Assembly (NCBI RefSeq): GCF_014230145.1
Contig: NZ_JACHVC010000012.1
Span: 873,001 to 937,000 of the forward strand
Length of the DNA: 64,000 nucleotides
Direction: 5' to 3'
Origin: Pelagicoccus albus
Lineage (GTDB): Bacteria > Verrucomicrobiota > Verrucomicrobiia > Opitutales > Opitutaceae
Shown here: positions 26,811 to 37,055 of the stretch, piece by piece
Numbering within the stretch: position 1 is the stretch's first letter
How the letters are laid out: every line of letters begins with the position of its first letter
Translations under genes and position numbers: made by a program
Notes under the pieces: model-generated
Seen by the model: only the letters and a program-made list of their open reading frames with translations
Told to the model about the DNA's origin: nothing
Databases searched by the model: none

Positions 26811-26824
26811 ATTAAAACGTTAAT
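26811..26824. promoter_or_regulatory. Putative LacI-family operator
   Basis: ATTAAAACGTTAAT is a near-palindrome with ATTAA/TTAAT arms between the divergent CBM/BACON gene (start 26655) and the deacetylase gene (start 26937). Its core matches the sites at 15702 and 38402. The intergenic region (281 bp) shows nothing else certain. Confidence 0.5.
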
Positions 26825-26936
26825 GCTACATTGGACCGAACCCGAGCATTTCACGGTTTTAGAAAAGTATTGGTTTTACGGAACAAGTATAGCCGCTTTG
26901 ACTGAAATACGAGAGTTCGAACCGCAGCTAATCTAG

Positions 26937-27632
26937 ATGAATCCAGATCAAAAGATGATCATTTTACAATGTTGGGACGACGGCGTTACCGACGACACTC
27001 GCCTGACTGAACTGCTGAAATCCAAAGGAGCTAAGGCGAGCTTCAATCTGAACCTTGGATTGAACCTGAAAGAACGCAGCTACAGTTTTTGCTACAAGGA
27101 AAAAAAGGATGTGTACCGCCTGGCCCGTTCCGAACTACTGCAAACCTACGAAGGCTTTACCATCGCCAACCATTGCTACGAACATCCTTGGGCCTTGAAG
27201 ATCTCGCACGAGGAATGGGAACAACAAGTGATCGATGGGAGAAAAGCACTGCAGGACCTCTTCCAACAACCTATTCTGGGCTTTGCATACCCATACGGAC
27301 AAAGCGACAAACGCACAGCCGAAGTCGTCGCCAAAGCGGGCCACACCTACGCTCGTTCTTGTGAAAACGCTACTCCCTGCACCCCTACACCGAACGCCTT
27401 TTCCCAAGCAACGGACTGCCACTTCCACGCTCCCGATTTTTGGGAACGCTACCAAAAGGCCAAGGAAACAGGAAGCCGAGTATTCTATTTTTGGGGACAT
27501 AGCTACGAATTCTTGTCTGAAGAGCACTGGTCTTCCTTTTCCAAGACGCTAGATCGTATAAACAACGATCCGGAAACAGTCTGGGGAGATTTGCCGGAAT
27601 CGCTAGCGCTCGCGAACAAAGTACAGTCCTAG
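26937..27632 (+). CDS. Polysaccharide deacetylase family protein (CE4-like)
   Basis: A 231-residue protein with the NodB-type metal motif: catalytic Asp pair in CWDDGVTDD (about residues 12-20), the His-x3-His metal ligands in ANHCYEHP (about 77-84) and the FAYPYGQSDKR motif. No signal peptide is present, so it should act in the cytoplasm. CE4-like enzymes remove N- or O-acetyl groups from amino sugars or glycans. The gene is 4 bp before a sulfatase gene, so the two form an operon acting on the same imported oligosaccharide, possibly acetylated and sulfated. Substrate unknown. Confidence 0.82.
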   Translation: MNPDQKMIILQCWDDGVTDDTRLTELLKSKGAKASFNLNLGLNLKERSYSFCYKEKKDVYRLARSELLQTYEGFTIANHCYEHPWALKISHEEWEQQVIDGRKALQDLFQQPILGFAYPYGQSDKRTAEVVAKAGHTYARSCENATPCTPTPNAFSQATDCHFHAPDFWERYQKAKETGSRVFYFWGHSYEFLSEEHWSSFSKTLDRINNDPETVWGDLPESLALANKVQS

Positions 27633-27636
27633 AACT

Positions 27637-29022
27637 ATGAATCCTCCAAACATTCTCCTCATTCACAGCGACCAGCACCGCTACGACTGTATTGGCGGCC
27701 ATAAATTGAGAGAAGGCATACACACTCCCAACTTGGACCAACTTGCCGCCGAAGGCGCTACATTCTCACAAGCATTCGCTACCATTCCGATATGCACGCC
27801 CGCGCGGGCCTCGTTAATGACGGGAGCGTGGCCACACCAACACGGGAGCTTCACCATAACGCAAGCAGAAGTGGATCGAGCTGCTCGACCTGAGTTTCCG
27901 CTCTTAACAGAATTGCTCTCTACTGAGGGTTACCGCGTCTCATGGACAGGTAAGTACCACGGAGAAACCACCCAACCTCCTGGCGCAGGAAGACTAGGCG
28001 TGGCGGACTACCGTGCCGCCTGGGACTACAAGGCATACCGAGAGAGACTCGGAATTCCCGAACTCGTCAGGGATAATGGATACTTTGGCACAGCCGATCT
28101 GGATTGCCCTGCCGACCGATCACCGCTCGCCTGGCAAGCGGACCAAGTAATCGAGCAGATCCAAGACAGCTCCAAAGCCCCCTTTTTTATACGTTGGGAT
28201 CCACCTGAGCCCCACCTTCCTTGCGAGCCCTCGCAACCTTACGCCGAAAAATACAAAGACCTCGACCTCGACCCTTGGCCAAGCTTTGGCGATACCCTTG
28301 AAGGCAAGCCCGAGATCTTGCAGCGACAGCGTCGCATCTGGAATATCGAAGGCTGGGATTGGGAAAAGTTCCTCCCCACAGTTCGCCTTTATCACGCCAT
28401 CATTGAAGAGCTCGATGCCAATATAGGTCGCGTCCTAGCGAAGCTCGAAGAGCTAGGCCTCTCCGAAAACACCTTGGTCATCTACTCCACTGATCACGGT
28501 GACTTCTGTGGAGGCCACGGTTTGATGGACAAACAGTTCTGCATGTATGATGACATTTTACAGGTTCCGCTTATTGCACGATGGCCAGGGAAAATCCCAG
28601 CAGGCGTTAGTCCATCGGTCTTCGTATCCAATAGCATTGACATAGCGCAAAGCATCCTTTCCGCAGCCGGGATTCCCGCTCCCGATACCTTCGTCGGAAA
28701 AGACCTACTGAAATTATGCACGGACCCTACGTATCCCTCTAGAGAATACGCTTTCGCTCAATATTTCGGCACACAAACGGGCCTGTATTCTTGTCGCATG
28801 ATCCGAGACCATCGCTACAAATTTGTATACCACCCAACAGGAACCTGCCATGAATTCTACGACTTGGAAACAGACCCGGGAGAATTGAAGAATTTGATCG
28901 GCAATCCTGAAATAGGGCCGCACGAAAAACGTCTACGCCAAGCTCTCTGGGATACGATGATCGAATGCAAGGATCGCCTCGCCAGCTTTTGGACCGAAAA
29001 AGAAATCCTCGGCCCTACTTAA
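27637..29022 (+). CDS. Sulfatase, S1 family, Cys-type
   Basis: A 461-residue sulfatase. The formylglycine precursor is Cys53 in CTPARASLMTG, metal ligands are in IHSDQHRYD and STDHGDFCGGHG, and GKYHGE supplies active-site Lys/His. Its length and C-terminal subdomain are normal for family S1. There is no signal peptide, so it probably works in the cytoplasm after maturation by the radical-SAM enzyme at 37 kb. It follows the deacetylase gene by 4 bp, and its 3' end overlaps the convergent hydrolase gene by 8 bases. The sulfate position it removes cannot be told from the sequence. Confidence 0.9.
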   Translation: MNPPNILLIHSDQHRYDCIGGHKLREGIHTPNLDQLAAEGATFSQAFATIPICTPARASLMTGAWPHQHGSFTITQAEVDRAARPEFPLLTELLSTEGYRVSWTGKYHGETTQPPGAGRLGVADYRAAWDYKAYRERLGIPELVRDNGYFGTADLDCPADRSPLAWQADQVIEQIQDSSKAPFFIRWDPPEPHLPCEPSQPYAEKYKDLDLDPWPSFGDTLEGKPEILQRQRRIWNIEGWDWEKFLPTVRLYHAIIEELDANIGRVLAKLEELGLSENTLVIYSTDHGDFCGGHGLMDKQFCMYDDILQVPLIARWPGKIPAGVSPSVFVSNSIDIAQSILSAAGIPAPDTFVGKDLLKLCTDPTYPSREYAFAQYFGTQTGLYSCRMIRDHRYKFVYHPTGTCHEFYDLETDPGELKNLIGNPEIGPHEKRLRQALWDTMIECKDRLASFWTEKEILGPT

Positions 29023-31285
29023 GTACAACGTAAAGCGTTCCTGGCGGGAAAGAGACAGAGACCATACCGTTCCTCCTCTCCAATGGTATCTCATCGACCA
29101 CCATCCCATTAGCATCAAGAACATAGCAGAGCGACAGACTCGTATTGTTTAGGGAAATACGGAGGTCAGCCGTCTCAACTCTCCAAGGAGCAGACCCAAT
29201 ATTTAAGATTTCCTTCCCTTCGGTCTCTTTTCCATCAACCTCGAACCGCACGTCAACTTCCGTCCAGCCACTCGGTCTGGACTGGGTAGCGACTTGCAGC
29301 AAAACCTCCTTTGAATGCTCAATCGCTCTACCGTCCAAAGCCACAACCGAAGCCGAAACTGGAGGCCCCGCATTCTCGAATGATACCGAACTTAGCTTTG
29401 TCTTTCCGGTTCTATAGTGGATAACTCCTTGGGCCTGAGGAGAGTCAAACGAGAAACGCTCATTCACCGTATCCAGTTTCAGTTGACCTGTTACGCTTGT
29501 GACGACCACGCCATCCTCGCTTTTATCGATATAAGTATCTAGCCCTTCGAGCACTCTTGTCCATTTCTCGCTACTATCAAAGCGCAGACTTACCGGACCC
29601 ACAAAAAAAGCCCAAGGGTCGATACCTTTTGCAAGAGAGGAGTTCGGAGCGAGGTTTCCACTATCACGGTTCGGGTCATAGCTAGAGCTTTCCGCGATCA
29701 CGGGAGAAAGTCTCTGCCACATTCCCTTCAAGGAACGGTGTTCCTGTACGACTGGTTTTCCCGTATCCAAAAACCCCTTTCTATATATCAAAGCGGCAGC
29801 CGACCACTGGCCTGAAACCTCGGGGACCATAGTCACCCATTTCGCTTGAGTTGAAAGGTCAAAACCATTGGCCGATCGAGGGGGTTCAAAGCCTTCCGTC
29901 ATGACGTTGAACCAATAATAGATGTCCACACCCGTAAGCGACGAGTAGGCAGAGACCAACAGAGGACTTTCCAAACTTGTATCCATGGGTTGAACCCAAG
30001 CGCTTTCGGTTATAATCATAGGTTTTCCCTCCACTTGCTTCAAGGCCAGCGGAAGCGACAGCGAATGTTCCTTGAGAACAGAAGGACTGGTAAAACGATC
30101 TCCCGCTTCGATCGCCCAACCCCGCTTGTCTCCCTGGTGTAGGCCTGAGAAGTATCGATTCACTGCCACTACATCAGTGTGCGAGTTCGAGTAGCGCTCT
30201 AAGTCTTCGAGGTAAACCACATCAGCTGTTTTCCAATTTCCCGAATTGACTAAGACTGGACAGCCCAGCTCTTCCCGCAGGAAGCGAGCTAACTCGAGGT
30301 TAAACGAAACCATGGTTTCGACGTAGAACTGAGTTTGATCCTCCAGCCTTTTCGACTGCGTCTGTGAGCTTTTTCCCGAACGAGTCAGCTCGAAAGTCTT
30401 CGCCAAAGGGATCCTTTCCGAAGCTGCAGGTAACTCGCCGCGAGGGTCCTCTCCCCAAGCCTCGATAGCGGTTCGCACGTCGCCATACTTCCTTTGCGTC
30501 CATTGGAAGAACTTCTTTTCCAATCGAGCTCTTGGTCCATCCGCAAAGTCAGTCCCGGTCCACCACAAAAAGCTATCCTCGTTCTGTATTTGGAAGATAG
30601 CCAAAGCCGGCTCCTCAGCTAAAGTCTTACCTCCCAACTCTTCACTTGGCGTCTTGAAAAGCACTCGTAGCCACTGCTTGTAGGATGCTTGCATCGTTTC
30701 GTCGAAAAACAGCAAGCCACCGTGTCTTCCTTCCCAATCAGTACCCCACGCAGCATCTTCGCTTTTCATATGGTGGGCCCAGTATGGCGATACAGTCGTG
30801 TAGATTCCGGCCTTTTTCATCGCAGCTACAGTTCGCCAAATCCACTCAATCTCTTCCCGGTTCGGACTATCGAGATCGTCTGAAGCAGGATCACTCGGCT
30901 CGATGAATGCATGCAAACGCACCATATTCACACCACGTTTCGCAAGCCAACGGGCGTGGCGGTCGATATCCTCCGGATCCCTCCAGCCCAGCCCTTTACG
31001 TTGCCTGTAAGGGACTCGGCGCAGCACACCGGTGTTCACCGCCCAAAAGCGGACTGGCTCCCCATTTCCCAATTGAAAGCCACCTTGGCCATCCAAATTT
31101 ACCCAACCTGTTTCTCCTGCCTGATCCTCGTTCAAGTAACGCAAATCAAGGAGCGACGATTCATCGAAAGGATCTGGATCCGGATCAAAATCCCATCCTG
31201 AAATCAGTTTCTCTCCGTAGCAGGCAGTCACGCCAAACAAAACCCAACAAATCCAAGCTCCCGATTTCAGAAAATTGCCTATCAT
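29015..31285 (-). CDS. Exported clan-A glycoside hydrolase (GH5/GH42-like)
   Basis: A 756-residue protein with a signal sequence; GVTAC at residues 18-22 could be a lipobox, making it a lipoprotein. A beta domain (about 27-75, with GGFQLGNGEPVRFWAVN) leads into a TIM barrel (about 80-500) with the acid/base Glu236 in IQNEDSF and the nucleophile Glu427 in IITESAW. The C-terminal 250 residues are beta domains. Similar proteins are annotated as cellulase-family or beta-galactosidase-like hydrolases; the exact GH family is uncertain. It is convergent with the sulfatase gene and divergent from the TonB receptor gene across a shared operator-like site, so it probably attacks the same polymer outside the cytoplasm. 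Confidence 0.75.
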   Translation of the reverse strand: MIGNFLKSGAWICWVLFGVTACYGEKLISGWDFDPDPDPFDESSLLDLRYLNEDQAGETGWVNLDGQGGFQLGNGEPVRFWAVNTGVLRRVPYRQRKGLGWRDPEDIDRHARWLAKRGVNMVRLHAFIEPSDPASDDLDSPNREEIEWIWRTVAAMKKAGIYTTVSPYWAHHMKSEDAAWGTDWEGRHGGLLFFDETMQASYKQWLRVLFKTPSEELGGKTLAEEPALAIFQIQNEDSFLWWTGTDFADGPRARLEKKFFQWTQRKYGDVRTAIEAWGEDPRGELPAASERIPLAKTFELTRSGKSSQTQSKRLEDQTQFYVETMVSFNLELARFLREELGCPVLVNSGNWKTADVVYLEDLERYSNSHTDVVAVNRYFSGLHQGDKRGWAIEAGDRFTSPSVLKEHSLSLPLALKQVEGKPMIITESAWVQPMDTSLESPLLVSAYSSLTGVDIYYWFNVMTEGFEPPRSANGFDLSTQAKWVTMVPEVSGQWSAAALIYRKGFLDTGKPVVQEHRSLKGMWQRLSPVIAESSSYDPNRDSGNLAPNSSLAKGIDPWAFFVGPVSLRFDSSEKWTRVLEGLDTYIDKSEDGVVVTSVTGQLKLDTVNERFSFDSPQAQGVIHYRTGKTKLSSVSFENAGPPVSASVVALDGRAIEHSKEVLLQVATQSRPSGWTEVDVRFEVDGKETEGKEILNIGSAPWRVETADLRISLNNTSLSLCYVLDANGMVVDEIPLERRNGMVSVSFPPGTLYVVLK

Positions 31286-31773
31286 AGTTTAAGCAGCTAG
31301 ATACCGCCTCTTGTTAAAGGCTGAGAAAGGCCATTTTATAAAACCGATCAATTGAAGTAAAGCTAGGCTCCAAAGCTCGCTGAATTCGAAGCAGGGTTTT
31401 CGAATCGACCACAGTTCCCCCCACAGACGGGGGAGCAAGAGACCTCTAAGTCGCCGGAATAGAACACGGATCGACCTCCTCATTTTCGACCGTAATTCTA
31501 GCATAAAACTTAAACGGTTTAATGAATTTGAACCTCATGGAAAGCACCCGAATCGGTGTACGTATACTGACAACGAACGCTGGCTCCGACTCTTAGCAAA
31601 TGGAGTCTAGACAGCCCCCCACCGCATCCCTAATACCTCAGTCACCCCGTCTAAAGGAAATCGTTCCGCTGTGCCAACGGCCACTCCGCCTTCCCGATTT
31701 GGATATCGCGGATGGCTAGTATTTGCCAGCCCCATGACATGAATGACTGTAGTTACATGCAAACTACACATCA
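31286..31773. other. Divergent regulatory region, 488 bp, no gene seen
   Basis: This gap separates the minus-strand clan-A hydrolase from the plus-strand TonB receptor. It holds the palindromic operator-like site at 31510-31522. A short minus-strand frame (31289-31504) is Arg- and Leu-rich without recognisable character and is not counted as a gene. I see no clear RNA or terminator structure. Confidence 0.6.
31510..31522. promoter_or_regulatory. Putative LacI-family operator (13-bp near-palindrome)
   Basis: TTAAACGGTTTAA has fully complementary TTAAAC/GTTTAA arms around a single G. It sits in the divergent region between the clan-A hydrolase gene and the TonB receptor gene and matches the AACCGTT set in inverse orientation. 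Confidence 0.6.
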
Positions 31774-34700
31774 ATGAAGAACAACAAATCCAAACCTCAT
31801 AGGCGCCACTCCATGCCTATTTTTCTCGCCTGCACTTTCGCCGCTTCCATTGGCGCTGGATACAGTCAAGAAGACACAGACGGCGAAGAAGAGATCTTCA
31901 ACCTCTCACCCTTCGAAATCACTGGAAGCGAAGACGAGGGATACCGCGCATCCTCTACGCTAGCAGGCACCCGCTTGCGGACGCAATTAGAAGATGTAGG
32001 AGCAGCCATCCAAGTACTCACTAACGAATTTATCGACGACCTAGGCGGGACCGACGCCTCATCGGTTCTCTCTTTCGCTACCAACACAGAAACGAACGGA
32101 GTCAGAGGAGACCTTCTGCAAGCAGGAGCCGGCACCCACTCCGATAACGACGAAACGGAGCGCCTGCTAAATCCATCCGGAGCAACCCGTGTGCGCGGGC
32201 TCGTCAAGGCAGACAATACGCGAAACTACTTCCGCAGCTCATCCGGGTGGGATAGCTACAATGTTGATCGAGTCGATTTGCTCCGTGGACCAAACAGTAT
32301 CCTATTCGGTCTGGGAAGTCCGGGCGGCGTCATGAACGCATCTACCATATCGGCTCAACTCAATGATGACGCCGGAAAATTCCAACTCGCGTTCGACGAG
32401 CATGGCACTGTCCGGGCCAATCTTGACTACAACAAAATTCTTGTGGAAGACCAGCTGGCGATTCGATTCGCCTTGTTGGAAGAAGACGAAAAGTTCGCCC
32501 AGGACCCAGCCTACGAGGACCAAAGCCGCCAATTCGTGACAGCTACTTATAGACCGGCGGCCCTAAACGACGAGGGAAAGTCCTTCGCCTTTCAAGTAGA
32601 TTTCGAAAACGGCTCCATCAATTCCAATCGCCCTCGCTTCTCACCGCCAAACGACTATCTTACGGCGTTTACCGACGGCTACAGCATTGCCGAAATCCAA
32701 CTCCCGGAAGGGTCCAATTATAATGGATACACCAACGGGATTATTCCAGCGGTCTCCACTGATGAAACGATCGCTTTCTCGGCCGATGCAGATCTTCTCA
32801 TGTCATGGGCTTCAAGCGCTCCAGGAGTCACCGTCAACTTCGACGGCAACGGCATTCGCTACTACTCGTCTTCAGACGGTTCCGTGGACTCGACTTGGGC
32901 CCTCGGTCGCGGTGGCGCTTACGGCGCATTGATGAACAACAGCGGAGCAACGGCTGGCAACCCTTTCGGACCATTCGTCCTTGGCTCTTTGCACAAGGAA
33001 CGCGTACTCGGAGGCCTCACCACCTACGCGACCAATGTTTCTCACCCATTCGCTAGCCAATTCAGTCGTACATCCTTGTCAGACGAGACGGTCTTCGACT
33101 TCTACAACACCTTGATCGATGGAACGAACAAGCGCGAATGGTCAGATTGGGACAACCTTCGTTTCAGCGTATCCAATACATTTATGGACAACCTATTTGG
33201 GTACGAGCTTTCATACTTCCAGGAGACAAGCGATCGCGGCCAAACGACTTTGATGGGGAACAACAACCGCTTCCAAGTCGACCTGAACCAGTTTCTCCGC
33301 GAGGACATACAATACTACTACCAGGACCTAGAAGGCACTGCCGGCACTGAGGAGGAGATTGCTGCGGCTCTCGCTGCCAACTTAAACCCAAACTACGGGC
33401 GCGTTTTCATACAAGACACCACCTACGCTGGAAACCGTATGATCCATAACGAATCCGACGGCTACCGAGCATCGGCTTTTCTCGACTACGACTTCAGAAA
33501 CAAGTCCGACGGCGGATGGCTATCACGACTCGCAGGCCGCCACGTCCTAAACGGTGTGATCGCTTCGGACTATTCCGAGACCTTTACTCGCGTATTCCAA
33601 CGTCACGTCTACCCCGACGAACTACTTGAAGCAGTTGGCTTTCCAGGACAGCGCTTCAACAACAATACACGCACCGCCATTCGCTATTACGTGAGCGACA
33701 GTCTAGTCGGTGCCACAAGCACATCTGGCCTAAACCTAAGCGGAATCGAAGAGTCCATCTTGGATACGATAGGGACTCAGCCAATACAAGTTCGCGTTTT
33801 CGATACGACATGGATCGCAGACGATTCGGTTCTGCCGGGAGATGCTTGGGGAACCGTACCAACCACCACGCAAGATAGCATCCAGGGACGTAACCCTGCA
33901 AACTACGTGGGTTGGGTAACTAACACCTACCAACTGATTGATGCTCTAAGTGGCGATCCAGACGACCTTGAGTTGGCTACTCGCACCGCGACCATAAGCT
34001 CCACAGAAGTAGACTCTAAGATACTCTCCTGGCAAGGTTACTTCTGGGACAATGCAGTGGTGGGAACTTTTGGATACAGAGAGGACGAAGCGGTCGGCCT
34101 CAATGATACCAGCGGCATACGCTCAGATGGCGGAGCGAATATTGATCCAAGCACATTCGGGCTAGACCTGGGAGATCGCTACGAACTGAAAACAATATCC
34201 AAAAACCATAGCCTCGTCGTTCACCTCAACAAATTCACTGCTCTGGAAGGCCTACCCATTAAGACCTCACTAACCTACAACAAGGGCGAGAACTTCCAGC
34301 CCGCCGCAGGGCGATTGGACAACTTAGGCGATACGCTTCCACCGCCGCAGGGCGAAACGGAGGAATTTGGTATCCTTTTATCCTCCAAGGACAATAAATA
34401 CTCCCTCCGAGCCACCAAGTTCGAAACCTCTGTGATTAATGCCACATCCACCAGCTCGATTCCGCAGTACTACCTCGACCTCTTGATTGGAGAAAACGGC
34501 AGCACCGCCGCGGCCGACATCGCTAGCGGCGAACTTCGCGAGCTTTACGATGTAGAAGTCGCAGAAGGAAACGCGCCCACTTGGAGCATCGACGATCAGG
34601 AAAACATAAACCTACCCGCTTGGTATGCGTTCGAATCTGCGCTAGACGCAGCCTTTCCAAACTACGTAGACCAATGGTTGGTAGCTGGCACCTATTCGCC

Positions 34701-35451
34701 AAGTAATGCGGAAACACGGTTCTCCCGCGGTGGCGTAACCACCGAGGATACCGTCTCGAAAGGCTACGAATTCGAATTCGTTGCGAGCCCTGTGCGCGGA
34801 CTACGTATCGCAGCGAACGCTTCCAAAACAGAAGCCTACCGCAGCAACGCTCCGGGTAGCGGAGCTATCGAACTCTACGAGTTTATCGATGACGCGTTGT
34901 GGGACGATAAAGGCACCGAGTCTTTCTCTGACGACACTCTGACGGATGCTGGAGCGCTTCGCTCAAGCTACAGCCCTTTTGGAGAGACTGGGGCGCTCGG
35001 CGAGTACTGGCGCAACACAACCTGGCCTCAGTACCAAAACTTGCTGGCCCTAAACGGACAAAAGGTTGCCGAACTCCCAGAGTGGAAGTTCAACATGCTG
35101 GCCCACTACACCTTCTCCGAGGGCCGCTTTAAAGGCCTAGGCCTCGGTACCTCCTTCCGTTGGGAAGACGAACGAGCTATCGGCTACTACTATATGTTCG
35201 ATCAGTTTGGAAACGTAGTTCCGAACTTGGAATCGCAAATACTATCCGATACCAACGAACGCATCGACCTGAACGTTAACTACAAATTCGACCTGAAAGA
35301 AAAGATGGATTGGAAGATCCAGCTAAACGTATTCAACGTATTTGGCAAAGATGAGCTACGTCCAGTGGTCGCAAATCCCGATGGATCCATCGCCACCTAC
35401 CGCATCCAAGAAGGACTTAGCTGGCGACTAACAAACACCCTTACATTCTAG
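31774..35451 (+). CDS. TonB-dependent receptor, verrucomicrobial type
   Basis: A 1225-residue outer-membrane receptor. It has a signal peptide (about residues 1-32, ending GAGYSQ), then the conserved N-terminal block NLSPFEITGSEDEGYRASSTLAGTRL cut here into LSPFEI and GYRASSTLAGTRL, a plug domain (about 60-200, with VDRVDLLRGPNSILFG) and a long beta barrel that ends in Phe (LTNTLTF). No SusD-like gene or starch-utilisation partner is nearby, as is usual in this phylum. It probably imports a sulfated oligosaccharide prepared by the surrounding secreted enzymes. A strong terminator follows immediately. The ligand is unknown. Confidence 0.9.
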   Translation: MKNNKSKPHRRHSMPIFLACTFAASIGAGYSQEDTDGEEEIFNLSPFEITGSEDEGYRASSTLAGTRLRTQLEDVGAAIQVLTNEFIDDLGGTDASSVLSFATNTETNGVRGDLLQAGAGTHSDNDETERLLNPSGATRVRGLVKADNTRNYFRSSSGWDSYNVDRVDLLRGPNSILFGLGSPGGVMNASTISAQLNDDAGKFQLAFDEHGTVRANLDYNKILVEDQLAIRFALLEEDEKFAQDPAYEDQSRQFVTATYRPAALNDEGKSFAFQVDFENGSINSNRPRFSPPNDYLTAFTDGYSIAEIQLPEGSNYNGYTNGIIPAVSTDETIAFSADADLLMSWASSAPGVTVNFDGNGIRYYSSSDGSVDSTWALGRGGAYGALMNNSGATAGNPFGPFVLGSLHKERVLGGLTTYATNVSHPFASQFSRTSLSDETVFDFYNTLIDGTNKREWSDWDNLRFSVSNTFMDNLFGYELSYFQETSDRGQTTLMGNNNRFQVDLNQFLREDIQYYYQDLEGTAGTEEEIAAALAANLNPNYGRVFIQDTTYAGNRMIHNESDGYRASAFLDYDFRNKSDGGWLSRLAGRHVLNGVIASDYSETFTRVFQRHVYPDELLEAVGFPGQRFNNNTRTAIRYYVSDSLVGATSTSGLNLSGIEESILDTIGTQPIQVRVFDTTWIADDSVLPGDAWGTVPTTTQDSIQGRNPANYVGWVTNTYQLIDALSGDPDDLELATRTATISSTEVDSKILSWQGYFWDNAVVGTFGYREDEAVGLNDTSGIRSDGGANIDPSTFGLDLGDRYELKTISKNHSLVVHLNKFTALEGLPIKTSLTYNKGENFQPAAGRLDNLGDTLPPPQGETEEFGILLSSKDNKYSLRATKFETSVINATSTSSIPQYYLDLLIGENGSTAAADIASGELRELYDVEVAEGNAPTWSIDDQENINLPAWYAFESALDAAFPNYVDQWLVAGTYSPSNAETRFSRGGVTTEDTVSKGYEFEFVASPVRGLRIAANASKTEAYRSNAPGSGAIELYEFIDDALWDDKGTESFSDDTLTDAGALRSSYSPFGETGALGEYWRNTTWPQYQNLLALNGQKVAELPEWKFNMLAHYTFSEGRFKGLGLGTSFRWEDERAIGYYYMFDQFGNVVPNLESQILSDTNERIDLNVNYKFDLKEKMDWKIQLNVFNVFGKDELRPVVANPDGSIATYRIQEGLSWRLTNTLTF

Positions 35452-35488
35452 GTAGACGAGTAGAAGCTAAAGGAATCCTATAACCTTG

Positions 35489-35520
35489 AAGTGCCGGAGC
35501 TATGTTCCGGCACTTTCTTT
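35489..35520 (+). terminator. Rho-independent terminator after the TonB receptor gene
   Basis: A 10-bp perfect stem AAGTGCCGGA / TCCGGCACTT with loop GCTATGT is followed by TCTTT. It lies 38 bp after the receptor stop codon and before the sulfatase start, so the receptor is transcribed alone. Confidence 0.85.
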
Positions 35521-35546
35521 ATCCATATTTCAGATACAGAATAAAG

Positions 35547-37055
35547 ATGCGAATTCTCTATATCGATATCGATTCACTTCGCCCCGACCACCTTGGTTGC
35601 TACGGCTATCACCGCGATACATCGCCCAACATCGACAGCATTGCCAGAGAGAGCATGATCTTTACCGGATGCTACACACCCGACGCCCCCTGCATGCCCT
35701 CGCGCACTGCATTCTACTCCGGTAGGTTCGGAATCCAAACAGGGGTAGTCGGGCACGGAGGCACCGGAGCAGACCCCAAGCCGCAAGGAGTCAGCCGAAG
35801 TTTCGACGACCAATTCGGAGCTTATGGCTTAGGACGCCAGCTACAAAACCTCGGTTTCCACACCGCCATGATCTCTCCCTTCGGCCAGCGTCACAGCGCC
35901 CATTGGTTCTACGCAGGATTCAACGAAATTCACAACACTGGGCTTGGCGGCATGGAGTCCGCAGAACAAGTCCTACCCGTAATCAAAGAATGGTTACTTA
36001 AAAACCAAGAGCAGGACAATTGGTTCCTCCACATAAACCTTTGGGACCCACACACGCCCTACCGAGTACCCGAACATTTCGGAAACCCATTTGAGAAAAC
36101 ACCGCTCCCAGATTGGCTGCAGGATCCCTCCGCTCTAGAACGCCATCAAAAGATGGTGGGCCCCCACTCGGCTTTAGATGTGGGTATGTACAATGGGGAG
36201 GAAGATCCAAATCATCCACGTCAACCTGGCTCGCTGACGTGCGAGTCCCAATTGAGACGCCTGATAGATGGATACGACACAGGCGTACTCTACGCCGACG
36301 ATGCTGTGGGCCAAATCATTCAGAACCTTAAGGATGCTGGTCTCTACGAGGAAACTGCCATCATAGTATCCAGCGATCACGGAGAAAACCTTGGAGAGCT
36401 GGGAATCTACGCGGAACATGGCACTGCCGACGAAATTACCTGCAAGGTCCCGATGATTATCAAATGGCCAGGCGGGCACACAGGGATAAATTCAAAACTC
36501 CACTACAACCTCGACTTGGCTCCCACCTTGATGGACTTGCTCGGAGGAGAAACGCAAGAGATCTGGGATGGCCAGAGTTTCGCCGCCGCAATCGTCTCTG
36601 GGGATTCCAATTCCGGTCGAGAAGAAGTAGCCCTCAGCCAATGCGCACACGTTGCGCAACGGAGCATACGCTGGGCGGATTGGCTCTACCTTCGAACCTA
36701 CCATGACGGATTTCACCTTTTTCCCCAGGAAATGCTATTTAACCTAAAGGAAGATCCATACGAGCAAAACGATCTGGCTGCCACGTCTCCGGAAATCTGT
36801 AAGGAAGGGGCATGGCGGCTCATGCGCTGGCACGACGCTCAGATGCAAAAGATGGCCGAATTCGCTAGCGATTCGGTGGACCCCCTCTGGACCGTGGTGC
36901 GAGAAGGAGGTCCCTTTCACGCCCGACCCATTTCGCCTGGCCACCCAGGTAGCAAAGAAGCATTGAGAGCCTACTTTGACCGACTGGAGAACACAGGCCG
37001 ATCGGAGGGAGCTGCAAAATTGAGAGAACGCCACGCTGCGAGAATTAGCGAATGA
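35547..37055 (+). CDS. Sulfatase, S1 family, Cys-type
   Basis: A 502-residue sulfatase starting at ATG 35547; the in-frame ATG at 35502 lies in the loop of the preceding terminator and is rejected. MRILYIDIDSLRPDHLG carries metal-binding Asp residues, Cys49 in PCMPSRTAFYSGR is the formylglycine site, and SSDHGENLGE closes the metal site. No signal peptide is present. It overlaps the maturase gene by 4 bases (ATGA), so enzyme and its activator are made together. The substrate is unknown; the neighbouring GH2 suggests a uronic-acid-containing sulfated glycan. Confidence 0.9.
   Translation: MRILYIDIDSLRPDHLGCYGYHRDTSPNIDSIARESMIFTGCYTPDAPCMPSRTAFYSGRFGIQTGVVGHGGTGADPKPQGVSRSFDDQFGAYGLGRQLQNLGFHTAMISPFGQRHSAHWFYAGFNEIHNTGLGGMESAEQVLPVIKEWLLKNQEQDNWFLHINLWDPHTPYRVPEHFGNPFEKTPLPDWLQDPSALERHQKMVGPHSALDVGMYNGEEDPNHPRQPGSLTCESQLRRLIDGYDTGVLYADDAVGQIIQNLKDAGLYEETAIIVSSDHGENLGELGIYAEHGTADEITCKVPMIIKWPGGHTGINSKLHYNLDLAPTLMDLLGGETQEIWDGQSFAAAIVSGDSNSGREEVALSQCAHVAQRSIRWADWLYLRTYHDGFHLFPQEMLFNLKEDPYEQNDLAATSPEICKEGAWRLMRWHDAQMQKMAEFASDSVDPLWTVVREGGPFHARPISPGHPGSKEALRAYFDRLENTGRSEGAAKLRERHAARISE

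Noticed and set aside
31289-31504. Short Arg/Leu-rich minus-strand frame in the TonB receptor upstream region
   Set aside because: Low complexity, no start signal and it overlaps the likely promoter region.
35502-35546. Upstream ATG of the second sulfatase
   Set aside because: It falls in the loop of a strong terminator; the ATG at 35547 places the formylglycine Cys at the usual distance.
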